Shown here piece by piece: positions 22,120-34,613 of a stretch of DNA of 64,000 nt (positions are counted from its first letter, which is position 1; each line of letters starts with the position of its first letter). The stretch lies in contig JAFKAC010000153.1 in NCBI GenBank assembly GCA_025766275.1, positions 1-64,000 of the forward strand, in the 5' to 3' direction. Position numbers and translations under genes: made by a program. The DNA is from Lactarius indigo (taxonomy: Eukaryota; Basidiomycota; Agaricomycetes; Russulales; Russulaceae). Under the pieces are notes generated by a model. It was not told where the DNA came from. It made no database searches and saw nothing but the letters and a program-made list of their open reading frames with translations.

Positions 22120-22590
22120 GAGGGCCAGAAAGCAGGTAAGCCATGGTAGCCCGCGAGCACAAGGGCTGTACATTGGTGAGATTGTTCCCGTTCAAATATT
22201 CATTGAACGACACGACGGAAACATTCGCCTCCGGCGTCATTCTGACCACCGGAGGGGGGTATGTGCCCGGGTTGTTTCAGGTCCTGTTCAGACAGCGGCC
22301 GCCCAACGAGAGATGAGCGTACAGAGAATAACTTGAAGACATTAAAGAGAGGAAGTGAACGACGTACATAACACCAGCGACCCTCACATGTGTGTGATCG
22401 TACCACGGCGCGGGGTAAACCTGGCCCATCTGCGGTGCAGATGGGGGAGGCGACGCGTCATTGACTATAGAGGCGGTAGACGGCTCCTGTGCAGGCAGTC
22501 TCCTTCGTCAGAAAACGAACACGGGGCCAGCAGTGACAGCTATGGCCATGACACCACCAGTGACGCCACATGCGATGGAGCGCCCAGAAG
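22120..22590 (-). pseudogene. membrane-protein family 3' fragment c8
   Basis: The membrane/tail exon is recognisable (GGVMAIAVTAG then VFVF) but a stop codon replaces the first residue of the basic anchor. The tail continues in frame beyond it (PPPSAPQMGQVYPAP). The tail exon is frameshifted. All upstream exons are missing; sequence after about 22590 is unrelated. It occupies the same place after c7 as the broken c4 does after c3. Confidence 0.7.
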
Positions 22591-23476
22591 AGGTGTGGTA
22601 GTGCTGTTTTTCAGACAGTACTGCCAGTTTACGCAGTATGGTGCACTGGCAGTGGCCGCAGTACTACGCAGTATCACGGTGGGTGGTGCTGTACCATTGG
22701 TTTGTCACGTCATTGTGACTTTGTGAAACCAAAAAAAGTAGGCAAATTGTACAGACATGACGTCATCAACGACTGCGATGCGCCGACAATTTCCCGACAA
22801 AGGGTCCGATCGATCCAGACTCGACTTCGTGCTGTAGTGGTGCAAGATCATCATGCAGGAAATTAATCGAAACGGACCCCCTGTGGTATTCACAACACCA
22901 AGCACATACCAGATCGAAAGAGAAGACACGGAGGGCATGAAAGCCAGAGAAAGCCCCATTTGTGCGAGAGCTCGGGAAACTGGCGGAGGGCAGTTATCTT
23001 ATGCATGTGCAGCCCTTTCATTCTCAGGCTCCCGAGCTCGGACTCAAGACCCAAAAAGCTGACTCTGTATGGCATTCCACCGAACAACTACTATTGGGTG
23101 ATCAGATTAAGAATCAAAAGACGCATACCCCAGTGTATGTATAGCACTCAGGGGCATGCCAGTTGACCTTCATTGCGATGCGTTCGATTGTACGGTGAGG
23201 GAGGTTTCGAGGAGACCATCGTTGTGAAAAGCCGAACGGGGCTTTTTCAAGTTCGAGTCGCGGCCACTTCAAGTTGCCAGTGCAGGGGACACCTCATTAT
23301 TTTAAACATGTCCAGAGGGGATGCAACCATAGGACAGAGTGCACTATACAGACTCCTTCCTACATATGGAATACTACACTTGCCCTAATGCATCGTAGAA
23401 TAGTATGTTATCAAATCTGAGGGTAGACGTAGAAGACAAGATGTATAATAGAAAAACCGTACGGATATAAATGATT
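22591..23476. other. intergenic boundary between array and conserved block
   Basis: About 0.9 kb without a supported gene. The stretch 22605-22700 is rich in short CAGTACTGCCAGT/GCAGTA-type partial repeats. Confidence 0.45.
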
Positions 23477-24590
23477 TCACTCATCCACTTCCAACAAGGC
23501 TACTATGCCGTACGCCGCAGCCGCAGCCGCACCGCCGACGGCCAAAGTACTCACTGCACCCCAGATGTATCCACTAGCACCTTTACCCGCCGCACCAGTG
23601 ACTCTCGCCTTGACAGCACCGAAGACCAGTAGCACGATCCCGGTAAAGAGGGACGAGTACATGAGCGCGATATGTGCCTTTGGGATGAAGAAATACGGCA
23701 GTAATGGAATCGCGCCGCCCAACAGATAGCCCATGCCAATCGTGAAGGCGGACGCGTAGAGGCGCCGTGTGGGAACCTCCTCTACGAAACTCAAGTCAGT
23801 CCAATTACATAACATACAATTTTACATGCGTACCGAGGCCCGCACCAAATTTGAGCAGAAACTCAGTGACGCCGACAGACTGGCTCCACCGCAGCCCATG
23901 CTCCTCGTCTGACAGGCCGCTACTGTGCTCGGCGGTAGACTCGACCTCGAGCAAGCTATGCGCGACCTCGCGCGAGACCTTCTCGTCGACGCCAACCGCG
24001 CCGAGCACGGCGTGCACCTCGCGCTCTATCTCGCCATCGCACGAGCGGAGCACGCGCGCCTTGGTCGTGCGCCGCAGGAAGCGGTAGTGGTCGCGCTCCG
24101 CCTGCGACGCGAGGAAGCCCCCGATGCCCATAGATATCGCGCCGGCGATGAGCTCGGCGATACCGCCGAGGACGACGAGCTTGGACTCTCCGAGGGAAGA
24201 CAGGCCCGCTGTGAGCGCGAAGGGCACCGTGAGGCCGTCTGAGAGACCGATGACACTGCAGAGAGAGTTGAGCGCCTATTTCCTGATGAGGTGGGGTGGC
24301 ATGGGAAGCGATGTCCCTGCAGTCGTTTGCGTCCCCGAAAAAAAAAACAGAAAATGTACGTACACGTCACGGATGACATCTGGGTCGATGAGCTGCCTCT
24401 CGTCGTCTCCTTTTAGCTCCTGGCAGCAGACCTCGCCTTCGCGCGAATGTCGCGAGCACTTTGCAGGGAGCGGAGTCTGCACTGAAGGGCTCGAGGCGTC
24501 GATGGCCCAGACGGGTGGCTTGTTTCGCGTGAGCGTGCCATTGGCGGTCGTGCGTGGGAGTCGAACTGAGGTGGGGGCGTCAGAGGACAT
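23477..24590 (-). CDS. CCC1: CCC1/VIT1-family vacuolar iron/manganese transporter
   Basis: Three exons, 24364-24590, 23834-24255 and 23477-23781, total 954 nt, 317 aa, close to the size of yeast Ccc1. A soluble N-terminus of about 75 residues precedes VIGLSDGLTVPFALTAGLSS, the first membrane segment of the family. Next come the diagnostic GGIAELIAGAISMGIGGFLA and SQAERDHY. A soluble Glu-rich metal-binding loop follows (EREVHAVLGAVGVDEKVSREV), then three C-terminal membrane segments with ARVTGA and a small-residue helix. Members export cytosolic Fe2+/Mn2+ into the vacuole. The product should sit in the vacuolar membrane and protect against iron overload. Confidence 0.92.
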
Positions 24591-25978
24591 TGAGAAGAGA
24601 ACAAGAACACCAACAATCGCAAACGCAAGATGTCGATACTATTCATACCCTCCCGGATATGCCGGCCCGCCCTTCATGAGTAAAGGTGCTGATAGCGTAT
24701 CACTTCTGTGTTTCCAAGTACAGTAGTATACTAATCTCGGAGGAGTTAAATTAAGGGTTTACTCGGATCCGAGTCCATTCCTTCCATTCTGATAGCGTGA
24801 AACTTGTACCCCACGTCTCGCAGGACTGGATTATTGGTCTCGGTGACTGAGACTACCAACGAAAACAGAAACCGAAACGAGTCGGGCTACGGTACCTCTA
24901 ACAGACAGAGAGCCGGCGGATGGAAATGTTGTATGTAACAAGGGGAATGAGAATATAGAATGGTAGATGTGCGGTGTAGGGTGAGAAAATATACAAAATG
25001 GGGCCGCAGCGGCCGCAGCGAAGCTTCCCGCTAGCACTAGAATGATGCTCCGAAAGGCTGGTAGATAGATAGCCCGGCCGCCAACACCCTTACGGAATAT
25101 ACAGGTGTCCTGTCTGCGATGCAGAGACGGCCGGCTTTGCAGTGGAACGAAAGCTGTCGATGACGTGACAACGGATCGGAAAGGACCAGATGAACTGGCA
25201 AAGGTTTCACCCAGGCTTTCCATCGTTGCAACGCCCCCACAATCGCAGCGGGGTCCATATGGCCGGTTCAATCGTACATACGAGGATTAATGCATAACAT
25301 AATGCGGGTCGAGGTCACCGAGGCATGGAAGCGTCGGAATGTACGCCCGAACATTGCGCCCGAACTCTGCGCAGATTAGGCTTAGCTAAAAATGGCTTCA
25401 GCACAGGTGATGAAAATAGACCGTCACCATTTTCCCAGGGTAGTTCTACGTCTGCGTCGTTCTGGTTCTATATATTACATGCGGTGCAAGCTCAAGGGCG
25501 CACTACGACTGGGGCCTCTGCTCTGCCTTGCTACCCGGCCTGTGGGTAATGCGCGGGTTCAGTTTGTCTCAATAAAACCAAAGCAGTAGCCACTTGCGCA
25601 CCTCTCCACTTTCACGCTCACATTAGCGTCACGAACATGGGGCGTGCCATTTGGACGGGGTATAATAGGACGCCTCGGTAACTGTGCAGGAGGGATGGGG
25701 GCTAGATTACAAATCACCAGTCGACGTGACTGATTGGCAGGCTCCAAGTGAGCCTGAGCGACACGGACCAACCAACGAAGACTAATACGGTAAAAAAAAA
25801 TATCTACACCACCAAAGAACCAAAATATTTCCCGTCCAGACAAAAAGAAAAACCAGTTACTAAGACGCAATGGGAGTGGAGAGTGTGTGAGTATGGGTAG
25901 GCATGTTTGCACGATGCTAGAGCAGAGGCGACGAAAAGCAGCCGCAGAGAAAACGAATCACGGTGAAAGCACTGTACT
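24591..25978. other. intergenic, nothing recognised
   Basis: About 1.4 kb between the start of the CCC1 gene and the 3' end of RTF1. A 146-codon minus-strand ORF at 24831-25271 has no motif, no homologue I recognise and no sensible hydropathy; I do not call it. Confidence 0.5.
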
Positions 25979-28073
25979 TCAAAAGTCGCCCAAATCAATC
26001 TCGATCGTTTCGAGAACGCGTGCATGGAAATCGCCCTTCCCATTCGTACCCGCCTTGGACGGGCTCTGCGCCGGTGCGGCGCTCGCCTGGGGAGAGCCCT
26101 TCGATGGCGTTGCGTGCGTGTCTGGCGCGGGTGACCCACCGGGGGGGTTTGGCGTGGTGGACCTGGGGGTATGACAAGGAAAAGGACACGATCGTCAGTT
26201 CTCAGCGGGGGGGAACCAAAGAAGGGGGGGGGGGGGGGGGGGGGGAAGCATACCTTGACGCAAACAAACGCGGAACTGTGCGCAGCCGCGCGCTGGGGTC
26301 AAGAGCGGTCGGCGTACCAAGTCGGCGCTCCCGGCGCTTCCGCTCCGCCTCCTGGAGCTCCGCGCGGCGAATTGCCTCGAGATTTGCCTTGCGATTGCGT
26401 TCGTTCACTTTCGCGAGCAATGCGCTAGCGTCCTCCGCCGAATCGGTCGACGCGGGGGGGTTCTCGACAGCCAGATCTGCAAGTTGCGCGTCGAGGACGG
26501 TAACTTCCGCCTTGTCGTTGCGTCGCATAGCGAGCGTACGCAGCTGTGTTAGCCGCGCACGCTCTAGCTTTGCCCAGTTGGCCGCCTGTGGCTTGCCGCT
26601 GTCGCCCTGCAATTGGCTTTTCGCCCGAAGCATGGCTGCAATGTCGCTCTGAAAGGTTTGTGGCTGAGTATGGGGCAAGAGGGGATGACGGCTACGAGAC
26701 CCACTTCGGTCATCGGTTGGCTGACGAGTTTTGCCATTTGGTTGGTCTTCTTTTCCAACTCACGCTTTGTTGGTAGCTTGATGCGGGAAGTCTCCCATGT
26801 GAGCTTAAAGCGACCAAGCTCCGCCTGTAGTGCATGTCGGCGCAGCTTCGGGGTCCGCCTTCCAATATCGACTGACCTCAGTAAAGTCCACGTTTGAAAC
26901 TTTGTCCATAGGGAACACATCTATCGAAGAGCCGTACTTGAGTTCGAGGGCCAAATTACAAGTGATGTTATCATTGATTTTATAGTGTTTACTGTGTATT
27001 TGAATTTCTAAAAGGAGTTCAGGAGAGGTTACAAGGGCGCAAAGGGCGACGCACGATGAATTTCATAGATGCGATATTTATCTGGTCCCACAAGGTAACG
27101 CACATACGCTCCTAGGTGAATGGTCAGAAAAAAGGGGGGTTGAGCAGCGCATTAGGCAATACCTTTGACGAGGTCCTCGAACCAAGGGGCCAAAAAGTGT
27201 TTTGCAAGGGAATCTCGCGTCAACCGCGCCTTGTTCAGATCTTCCAGAGTCATAGGTTCGTCGTTCGGATGTGCCATGCCAAAGAGTTTACGTTCCTTTT
27301 CTTCCTCCTGCTCAAACTTGGTAATTTGTCCATCTTCTTCATCGTCAGAGGTTTCCATCTCCATGGGAGACGACGACCGGTCGCGCTTCGGAGAGCCCCG
27401 AGACTTAAACAGGACTGAGAGAGAGCGATGGACCGTGAGGTTGAGGTACGTACTCGCTTTCTCTCATCCTTTGCTCTCCGTTTCGCCTTTAACTCATCAA
27501 GCTTCCGCGACTTTTCCTTAGTCGCGCCGCGAATGGTGTGCTGACCTAAATGGGCATTAGAATTATTTGAGAAGAGAATGTCATAGTAAACGCACGTTTT
27601 GCTGCTTTGACGATGCTGTCTCCGTCACCAGCTTTCTGAGCTTTCAGCATTTGGTCAAGGTTTCTCTTGTCTGTAATGCGTTGGAGCTCCTCCAGTCGCT
27701 GAGCAAGGACCTCCTCTCGCTCTATTTCGGGCATTTCCAAAAGCCTATAAAGCTCTTAGTTGTGTCCTAGACGCAGGGCGAGAGTGTGGCTATGTACCGC
27801 TGGCGGTCGTATTCGTCGATGTATTTGCCTTCGAGTGGGTAAGGGTTTTCTTCTTCACTCTCAGGCCCCTCGGCATCCGAAGTACTATCCATTTCGCTAT
27901 TTGGAGAAGGTCTTAAGGCTAGGGGGGGACCGTGAACTCATTCCAGCTCACCCTAGAGCTTTCCGCCGCTTTGCTTCGCTTTTCGACGAACCCTCGCGGC
28001 GCTTGCGCTTTTTCTCTGTTGCGCCTGCAAGCTCCAAGAGCTCGTCTGAGAAATCGCCATCAGAGTCAGACAT
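25979..28073 (-). CDS. RTF1: RNA polymerase-associated protein Rtf1 (Paf1 complex, Plus3 domain)
   Basis: Ten exons with checked phases (27952-28073, 27798-27911, 27596-27744, 27450-27545, 27163-27414, 27055-27111, 26877-27007, 26705-26824, 26254-26648, 25979-26162) give 1620 nt, 539 aa. The acidic N-terminus MSDSDGDFSDELLELAGAT is followed by the basic/acidic histone-modification-domain-type region with EMPEIEREEVLAQRLEEL. The Plus3 domain follows: DLNKARLTRDSLAKHFLAPW, GAYVRYLVG, YRIYEI, SNVDFTEAELGRFKLTW and LVSQPMTESDIAAML. A coiled, charged C-terminal part ends the protein. Rtf1 couples elongating Pol II with H2B ubiquitination. Intron 1 is only about 40 nt, and the last intron holds a 22-G run. 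Confidence 0.93.
26224..26245. repeat. 22-nt poly-G tract in RTF1 last intron
   Basis: Uninterrupted run of 22 G on the plus strand (C on the coding strand), about 8 nt inside the 5' splice site of the last RTF1 intron. It could form G-quadruplex structures on the non-template or template strand and is prone to length change or assembly error. Confidence 0.9.
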
Positions 28074-28329
28074 GGTGGGTTGGTGACAAAGGGGAAAGGG
28101 CGATGTATGCGGTGTTGTAATTCCTCGGATCCAGCGGGCGGTGGCGAAACAGACAACAGGTCCCGCTGTTTGCCGACCGATCGATTATGTAATAGTTCCT
28201 GCAATCGCCGGTCCGAGTAAGTAAGCGCGCTGTGGGGAAATTCCTCCCCATCACCTCTTGTCCTCTTCTTTGCCCCACCACCATCACGGGGAGCTCATAA
28301 CGTACTTCGTCATCTGTCTTCTGAATGCA

Positions 28330-30104
28330 ATGGCCTCCAAATGTTTCCTTCTCGACCTTCCAGATGAGGTCCTCCTGTCCATAGCGATCAAATTGGCCCT
28401 AGCAGATCTCGCCTCCTGCTTCCTTTCGTGCCGACGCTTGTTCGCGTTAATCTCAGAGTCCCCTCTTATGCAATATCTAATCCGCACCATGCTTCACGGC
28501 TTGCGCGACCCTCTCGTCTCGGACATGTCCATCCCCGAAAGGGTAAAGGCGCTGGACGCCTGGGAAAAAGCTTGGCTCGAGCTCAGCGTGTCCAACGAGC
28601 CATTTCAACGCTACCCGCTATCAGCAGTTGGCTTAGATGCAAAGAAGTGCATCGTGCAAAGCGGTGTCATCATCGGCACCCAGTTCAACGGTATCCGTCT
28701 CGCCGGAGGCTACTGTTACCTTGACATCCTGCGCCTCCTCAACGAATCTAAATCCGTCGGCCGATTCAGCATCCCTAACTTAGGCGGCGACATCCATGTC
28801 CAATCTTACACATATGCCCCTGAAAACGACCTTATGGCGATAATATATCAGTACGTATCCCTGCCATTTCAGTCACATTAGATTGGCAGAGTGAGTATTG
28901 ATGTAATTCACAGGTCCGTCGGGCGAAGAGGAATTCCCAAGGCACAATTTCATCAATTCTCTACCTCCGATATGCACCCTAGCGCCGCAAAACACTGTCT
29001 GGAGTTCGGCCAGCTTTGGAATGTTCAAGGCACGGGTATGGAGTGTTGTGGTGACAACATGGTCGTCATCCTCGACGCGCAAAAGATCGGAGACCCTGTG
29101 CCCGGAGTTTACTTATTCCTGGTCGAGTGGAAGATTGGCCGGATCACACAGGCACGTTCTCTCACAGTCCGACGTCGTAACACAGAGCTTTCTTACAAAC
29201 TCACACGGATAGCTTCGAAGGGGACGGCCTGGCACTTACAGCACTGCGGTCACATTCTTGTCACGTGACACGCTCGCATTTGCCCTGCGCGATACCTTCG
29301 AGCTCGAACTTTGCAAGCTCGTCTTGCCTGCCGCAGGCAGTGACGCTGCGCCTACCCTCCAGACTGTTTCTCTGCTCAAGCTCCCGAGTCTAATCAGAGG
29401 GCAACAAATATCTGACATCCGATTGTCCCAACCCGCTCCACTTTCCGGTACCCACCAACCATCAGGGAGATCCTCCCTCGCAGCGTTCCCATTCAGGAGA
29501 AACCCCGAGGACGACATCCTCGCATTTGACGTCTACTTCCACACTGACCATGGGAGGCGGATCATCTTGATCACCCGCCGGCGCACGCTTCTTGCACTCG
29601 CTGCCGAGCTGCCGACATGGGTAAGCCCAAGGGCATGGGACGATTGGGGTCCCCGCGCGACGCACTGGCTGGAGCTCGATCCGCAGAACGACTCGCTCAG
29701 CCTCGCGGGCTCGCGGTGCGTGCTCGTCAAGTATTCGCACCTGCGCGACCACTACGTGCTGGATTTGCGTGACTTCAATCCGCACCGCGTGCGCGCGCTG
29801 CGCCCCGCGCCAGTGGTCACGGTACTGTCCGCGCAGGCGTGCTTCGAGGAGGACGTCAGGTGCGAAATGCCGTTCGTGTCTTTTAGGAAGGAGAATGTCG
29901 GGAGACGCGTGTTCCTCGATGACGAGTGGATGGCGGAGATACTGGTGCGTACATCCATTCTTATTTTATTTTAAAAATATTTGCGTCGTGCTTGCTGACC
30001 ACCATCACTACTATCGCTAGTGGGACCCGGACTTGGAATCGGAGTCCATCCATTTTCGTACTATAGCGTCACCTGCGCAAGAGCTGTTGTCCTCTTCGGG
30101 ATGA
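28330..30104 (+). CDS. F-box domain protein
   Basis: Four exons, 28330-28850, 28914-29166, 29213-29944 and 30021-30104, give 529 aa. The N-terminal F-box (about residues 9-48: LDLPDEVLLSIAIKLALADL, then SCRRL) would bind Skp1 in an SCF ubiquitin ligase. The rest resembles the long beta-rich C-terminal region typical of Agaricomycete F-box families (GDNMVVILDAQ, LFLVEWKIGRITQ, VTFLSRDTLAFALRD, WLELDP, MPFVSF, DDEWMAEI, WDPD). That region is presumed to bind substrate. The second intron is only 46 nt and uses donor GTCCGA; it is the least certain splice. Such families are strongly expanded in Agaricomycetes and usually uncharacterised. Confidence 0.85.
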
Positions 30105-30532
30105 TGCGCACCATAATACCCGGGTGTAATGATTGATTCCCCTCCCATGGGTGAGACCCCTGTGAGATGGCCTGAGCACTGGCGCAGTAAAATTTCGATG
30201 TCATAGTATACCAGAGTCTGTAGAGGCAGAGAGGCAGATATAAAAGAATGGCATCACGTCCCTCTGTTTTGTTGTACTTCACGAAGATCCTGTACTTACG
30301 GTGTCCTTTCATTTTCATTTGCGAACTTTTCAATTGCATCATGGCGACGCATGAGGACGATCGATAGTTGGAAAGAGGTAAGCCCAGGATCGCGAGCCAG
30401 CGTCGCGCCGTCCTGACGCACGGGAACTACGGTTTCTGTCACAAGTAAATTTTATACAATAGGGGGTGTAAGGCTAAGAAAAACATAAAGAAAGTGCAAC
30501 TGGGGGCATACAATACAGAGGACTTCACATAC

Positions 30533-32864
30533 TCAATACATGTACCTGAAGTCCGGCGCGCGGTCTCCGAGCTCGCGCAGCTGCCTCGCGGAGAGTTTTA
30601 CCGCGTCCGGCCGCGCGGCCGCTTCGTCACGTGCGTGGTTGATGCGGCGGTACATGAGCAGTATGATCGGGATAGTCACGAACCCGATGCCGACGAACAT
30701 GAGCATGATGCCATCTATGCAGCATAAATCAACGAGAGAGCGACAGGAACGACGGGGGGGAGGTAAATTACGCACGACCGATTATGTAGCGCGGGGCGTC
30801 CTGCGTGCGGAATACGTTCGACGCGATCGCGCCCGCAAAGTTGCCGATGCCGATATGGAGCGCCATACCCACGCCCCGCTTGTACTGGCCCGCGAGGTTG
30901 TTCCCGAGCCTGGTGCAGGTGCGGTGCATGTCAGTCGGTACTTGGAATTCGGGGCGCGCCGAAGTTAAGGACTCACCAGCTGACGACGCCGGGGAAGGCG
31001 GCGTACGACCCGGTGACGCAGAAGAATGTACCGAAGTACTTGACACCTGCGGAGGCGTTCGAGATGTTGATCGAGAATCCAATGAGGAGACAGCAGAGAC
31101 CAGCGAGGATGAAGGGCGAGCGGCGCTGGATGCGGTCAGACCACAATGCAAAGACATACACCATCACGGCTGGTACGAGGATAGCCGCGTTAGATGCATC
31201 GCCGGCACATGGCGCAGAAGCAGGACGTACTGGCAACAATGTACGGCGGGACAGTGAGCAGCTGAGAGACGGCCGTAGAGAAGCCGAATGTGTGGATGAT
31301 GGAACTGCAGATTTAAAGAAGTGTCGATCAGGGTCTGCGAAGGCCTGTCAGGTACGCAAGAGGCAGAAGTACGCACGGCAAGAAAAGAGAAATTCCGTAG
31401 ACTGTCGAAGCACACGCGTCAGCCTACACGCCTCGAGGAAGGAATTCTCTGAGTTAATACGCACGCGGTCCGACGATGGACATGTATACGAGAATGTGCA
31501 ACCAGACCTGCCAGTCCGTGAGCGCAGCGAATATGTGGCGCACGCTAAAGTGTTCCTCTTCTCCAACGGATGAATTGTCGTATTCTGTCACAGATCCCAG
31601 CTTTATGAGCAAGTCAACTGTGTAATGTCAACACGCACTCTTCTTCCAGATAACGTAGGCCCTCTCCTCCGGCGTGAGAAACTTCGCAGTATTTGGGAAG
31701 TCGACCATGACGAAGAAAGCAACGATGCCAACAACTACTGTCGCGATACCCTCGAGAATCTGTGTGCAAGCGGACCATTTATACTCATTATTCGACAGGG
31801 GGGTAGAAGACTTACGAAGATCCATGACCAGCCAAGGAGGCCGTCAGTTCCGCCCATAAACGAGATGGCATAGGCAAGCAGGCCAGAGAAAGCGCCTGCC
31901 ATCGAGGCGGCGCCGAAAAAGAGGCCGACGCGGAACTGGTACATAGAGCGCGGGTACCACATCGATAAGCTGCGGTGCAAGTACACATAAATGTTGCTCT
32001 GCGTATGTCCCCATTTGTTAGAGCACGCACAAGTACACCACTCCGGGGAAAAGACCGGCCTCGGCAAATCCGAGACAGATGCGGACGCCAACGAGTTGGG
32101 GGTACCTGCCGCACGATCGGCGCTGGGAACGCACCAAGCAGGGGATACGACGTACGTTTTGACAAGACCCATAAGCGTTACAATAGTTCCCCAGAGGACC
32201 GTGATAAATGGCAGGAAACGAGACGGGCGCAAGCGTTTCAAGACCAAACTATGCGTTGATCAGGACAGACAAAATGAACACAAAAAAATATCATGCTAAC
32301 TTTGCAGGGCATTCAAACAGGTTGTATGACTATGATTGATTTGTGAGAAATCGCACTCGTAGATAGATCACGAAGATTGCAACTCACGATAAAATACATG
32401 GTCTGGTGCCGTGCGTCCAGATTAGGAAGTACATATAAGCGCCATCAAATCAGACGCACCAGGGCGATATTGTATTTGTTCCCAGTAAGATGCAACTGTG
32501 TTACAAGGCCTTGAAGCTTGGCGTTTCCGATGTTTCCTGGAAAGCACGTGGGACGTTAGACGGTTCAGTAGAGCGCACATAACAAGGTAGGGCCTAAACC
32601 TCGGTCTAAGAAACTCAGGAGGTACATGGATGCAAGAATGGGCATCAGGCGAAGATCGATCTTTCTGTAGAGCGCTTTCTCCTGCTCAGGTGTGAGCGTG
32701 GGTGGTGGTGGGAGCTGGGAGTCCCCGCCGAAATCGAGGACTGAAAGACGTTCTGAGTCTGAGTCTGACCCAACGGGGCGGTCACGATTCTTGTCGTCAA
32801 TCTTCTCGGTGACAGTGACGCCCGCCTTTTCTTTTGATGAGTCCCATTCCACAGAAGGCGCCAT
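30533..32864 (-). CDS. MFS transporter, anion:cation symporter (Dal5/Tna1 allantoate or nicotinate permease type)
   Basis: Many short exons starting at MAPSVEWDSSKEKAG (32864). The cytoplasmic N-terminus carries EKALYRKIDLRLMP, then YLLSFLDRGNIGNAKLQGL, the signature of the ACS family. Further exons read LFECPANLVLKRLRPSRFLP, LWYPRSMYQFRVGLFFGAAS, FSGLLAYAISFMGG and LEGIATVVVGIVAFF. Next are DFPNTAKFLTPEE, FGISLFLPTIINSFG, SPFILAGLCCLLIG, NNLAGQYKRGVGMALHIGIG and the last helix FVGIGFVTIPIILL. It ends with a charged cytoplasmic tail at 30533. This is the full 12-helix order. Substrates in the family are carboxylates and ureido compounds; the precise one cannot be read from the sequence. Confidence 0.88.
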
Positions 32865-34613
32865 GATCGATAAGGAGGTGCCAAAGGGAAGGCAGAGTTG
32901 GCGCCCAAACTGGGAAGGTTTTATAGGTTAGTACGTGACGAGGCCCGGACCACAGGTGCCACGAGAAGAAACAGGGTCGGTACATGTGCACAACACGGAT
33001 GCGAGGGAGTGTGTCCGTACCTCCTCGTAACTGTGCCTGCGTTAGAGCTGGAAGGCTGTCAAACAAAGTTTTTGCCTGGGATCTGAGGTGGGAAAACATC
33101 CTCCAAGTAAGGGGATGGGCAGCTTCTTCGTGCGAAGTGTTGGTGTCGCGGACAAGTCAAGTCCGAGTCTATCCCATGTACCCACGATAATATCTAGTTG
33201 TGACGTTATCCTTGAGGGCGTCGAGCGACGCTCGCCCTAACTTGAGGCCCTCAAGGTATGCACATTTCGCCCACATTGGCTACTGGCGCAGATTTACTCA
33301 TGGGAGATTTCAGTTACAGAGATCGGCTTGGTGGCGGCCATTTGTGGCGGTATGCCGTGAGCCCGGCACGGCTATCAAAAATGATGGTCTGGTTCCTGCA
33401 AGGTTCCTGCCAGTGTACTGTGCTGATACTGTAGAGAACAGTACAGTATGGGGTCAAATGTGAACGAGGCCGAGGGAACGGACCCTGACCGGTCTGACCC
33501 GGAACGATCACGCCGACACATGCTTCAGAACTGACAGTACAGTACGACACGCCACTTCGACAGTTTTCACATGCTCCAGACTTTCAATTATATTCGCGTT
33601 TTCAGAACATGCAGCAGAAAAGGTCATGAGAATTTATTCTGGATTCATCTTACGACTCAGGCTCGGCCTCTGGGCTAATTCTAACCATCATCGATATGTC
33701 CAAGGATATGTCTGATGTCATCTATGGAGTTCTTGCACGCCTCTCAAGTGTCAACACTTGGTTTCCAGTCCGGACCTGACAGAATCTCACTGTATTTATC
33801 AGGATATCTATTTCCAAATTATGTTCTCGAAGTTCAAGTTCACATGGAGATCTGCACGTCCAGTTGCTTAGTGGTCCAGACGATATATGAGCGCAGTCAA
33901 ATCCCAACTCAACCCGTAGGATGAGGGACGGACCCATAGTGATTCGGAATTGATGGCAGGTGCGTGAAGCCGACCTGCCAGTGGTTACCTACTGGAAACG
34001 ATGTAGGCGTTTTCCGTATGACCATACTCAGGCTCCGAGTTGCTCGCGTTTTTCGCCGGTTTCAGTCCCAATTTCCAAGTTTGATTTCCAAGTTTGGCAT
34101 CAGTTGACGTCATCACAGCATGAGGTAGCCTAGGTCATCATCGTCTCGAATCCGTGGCAGTCAGGTGCGCCTTCACACGTGTGCAGCCTTCGCGTGATCC
34201 GGTCCCAGCGACACGCCTTTAGTCAGCGGATTATGTGCCGCTTCCGTTCTGTTTCAACACCACGACCTCTGGTTTTCTAAGGTTCGGCGTTGAGCGCTTC
34301 GAGCGCCTTTCTCCCTGTGGCCTACTCCGATCCCCTTTCTCCCACACACCCCCTACGCCGTCATGTGTCTGTGCAAAGCGACCAGATATTCTGAGATAGA
34401 CGGGACGGTGTCCAGCACAACTATCTTATCGTCCAACAATGGGTCACGCTCATCCAAATACTTATTGGAGTCGTAGATATGGCTAGCCAGAACTATCATG
34501 ACCAATACTTGTCTACATGAAGATCAATAAGGGATGATAAGGGCCCCGGAGGCAGTGTTTGGTGGCCTTGTGATCAAGCAACATAAGCTTATACAGGAGC
34601 GCGATGTGATCAC
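32865..34613. other. intergenic, nothing recognised
   Basis: About 1.75 kb. Contains short repeats of CAGTACAGTA type around 33410-33545 but no supported gene. Confidence 0.5.

Noticed and set aside
23160..23280. tRNA box B-like word (AGTTCGAGTCG)
   Set aside because: No box A upstream and no stem pairing.
24831..25271. 146-codon minus-strand ORF downstream of CCC1
   Set aside because: Composition and hydropathy do not suggest a protein and no splicing links it to a neighbour.
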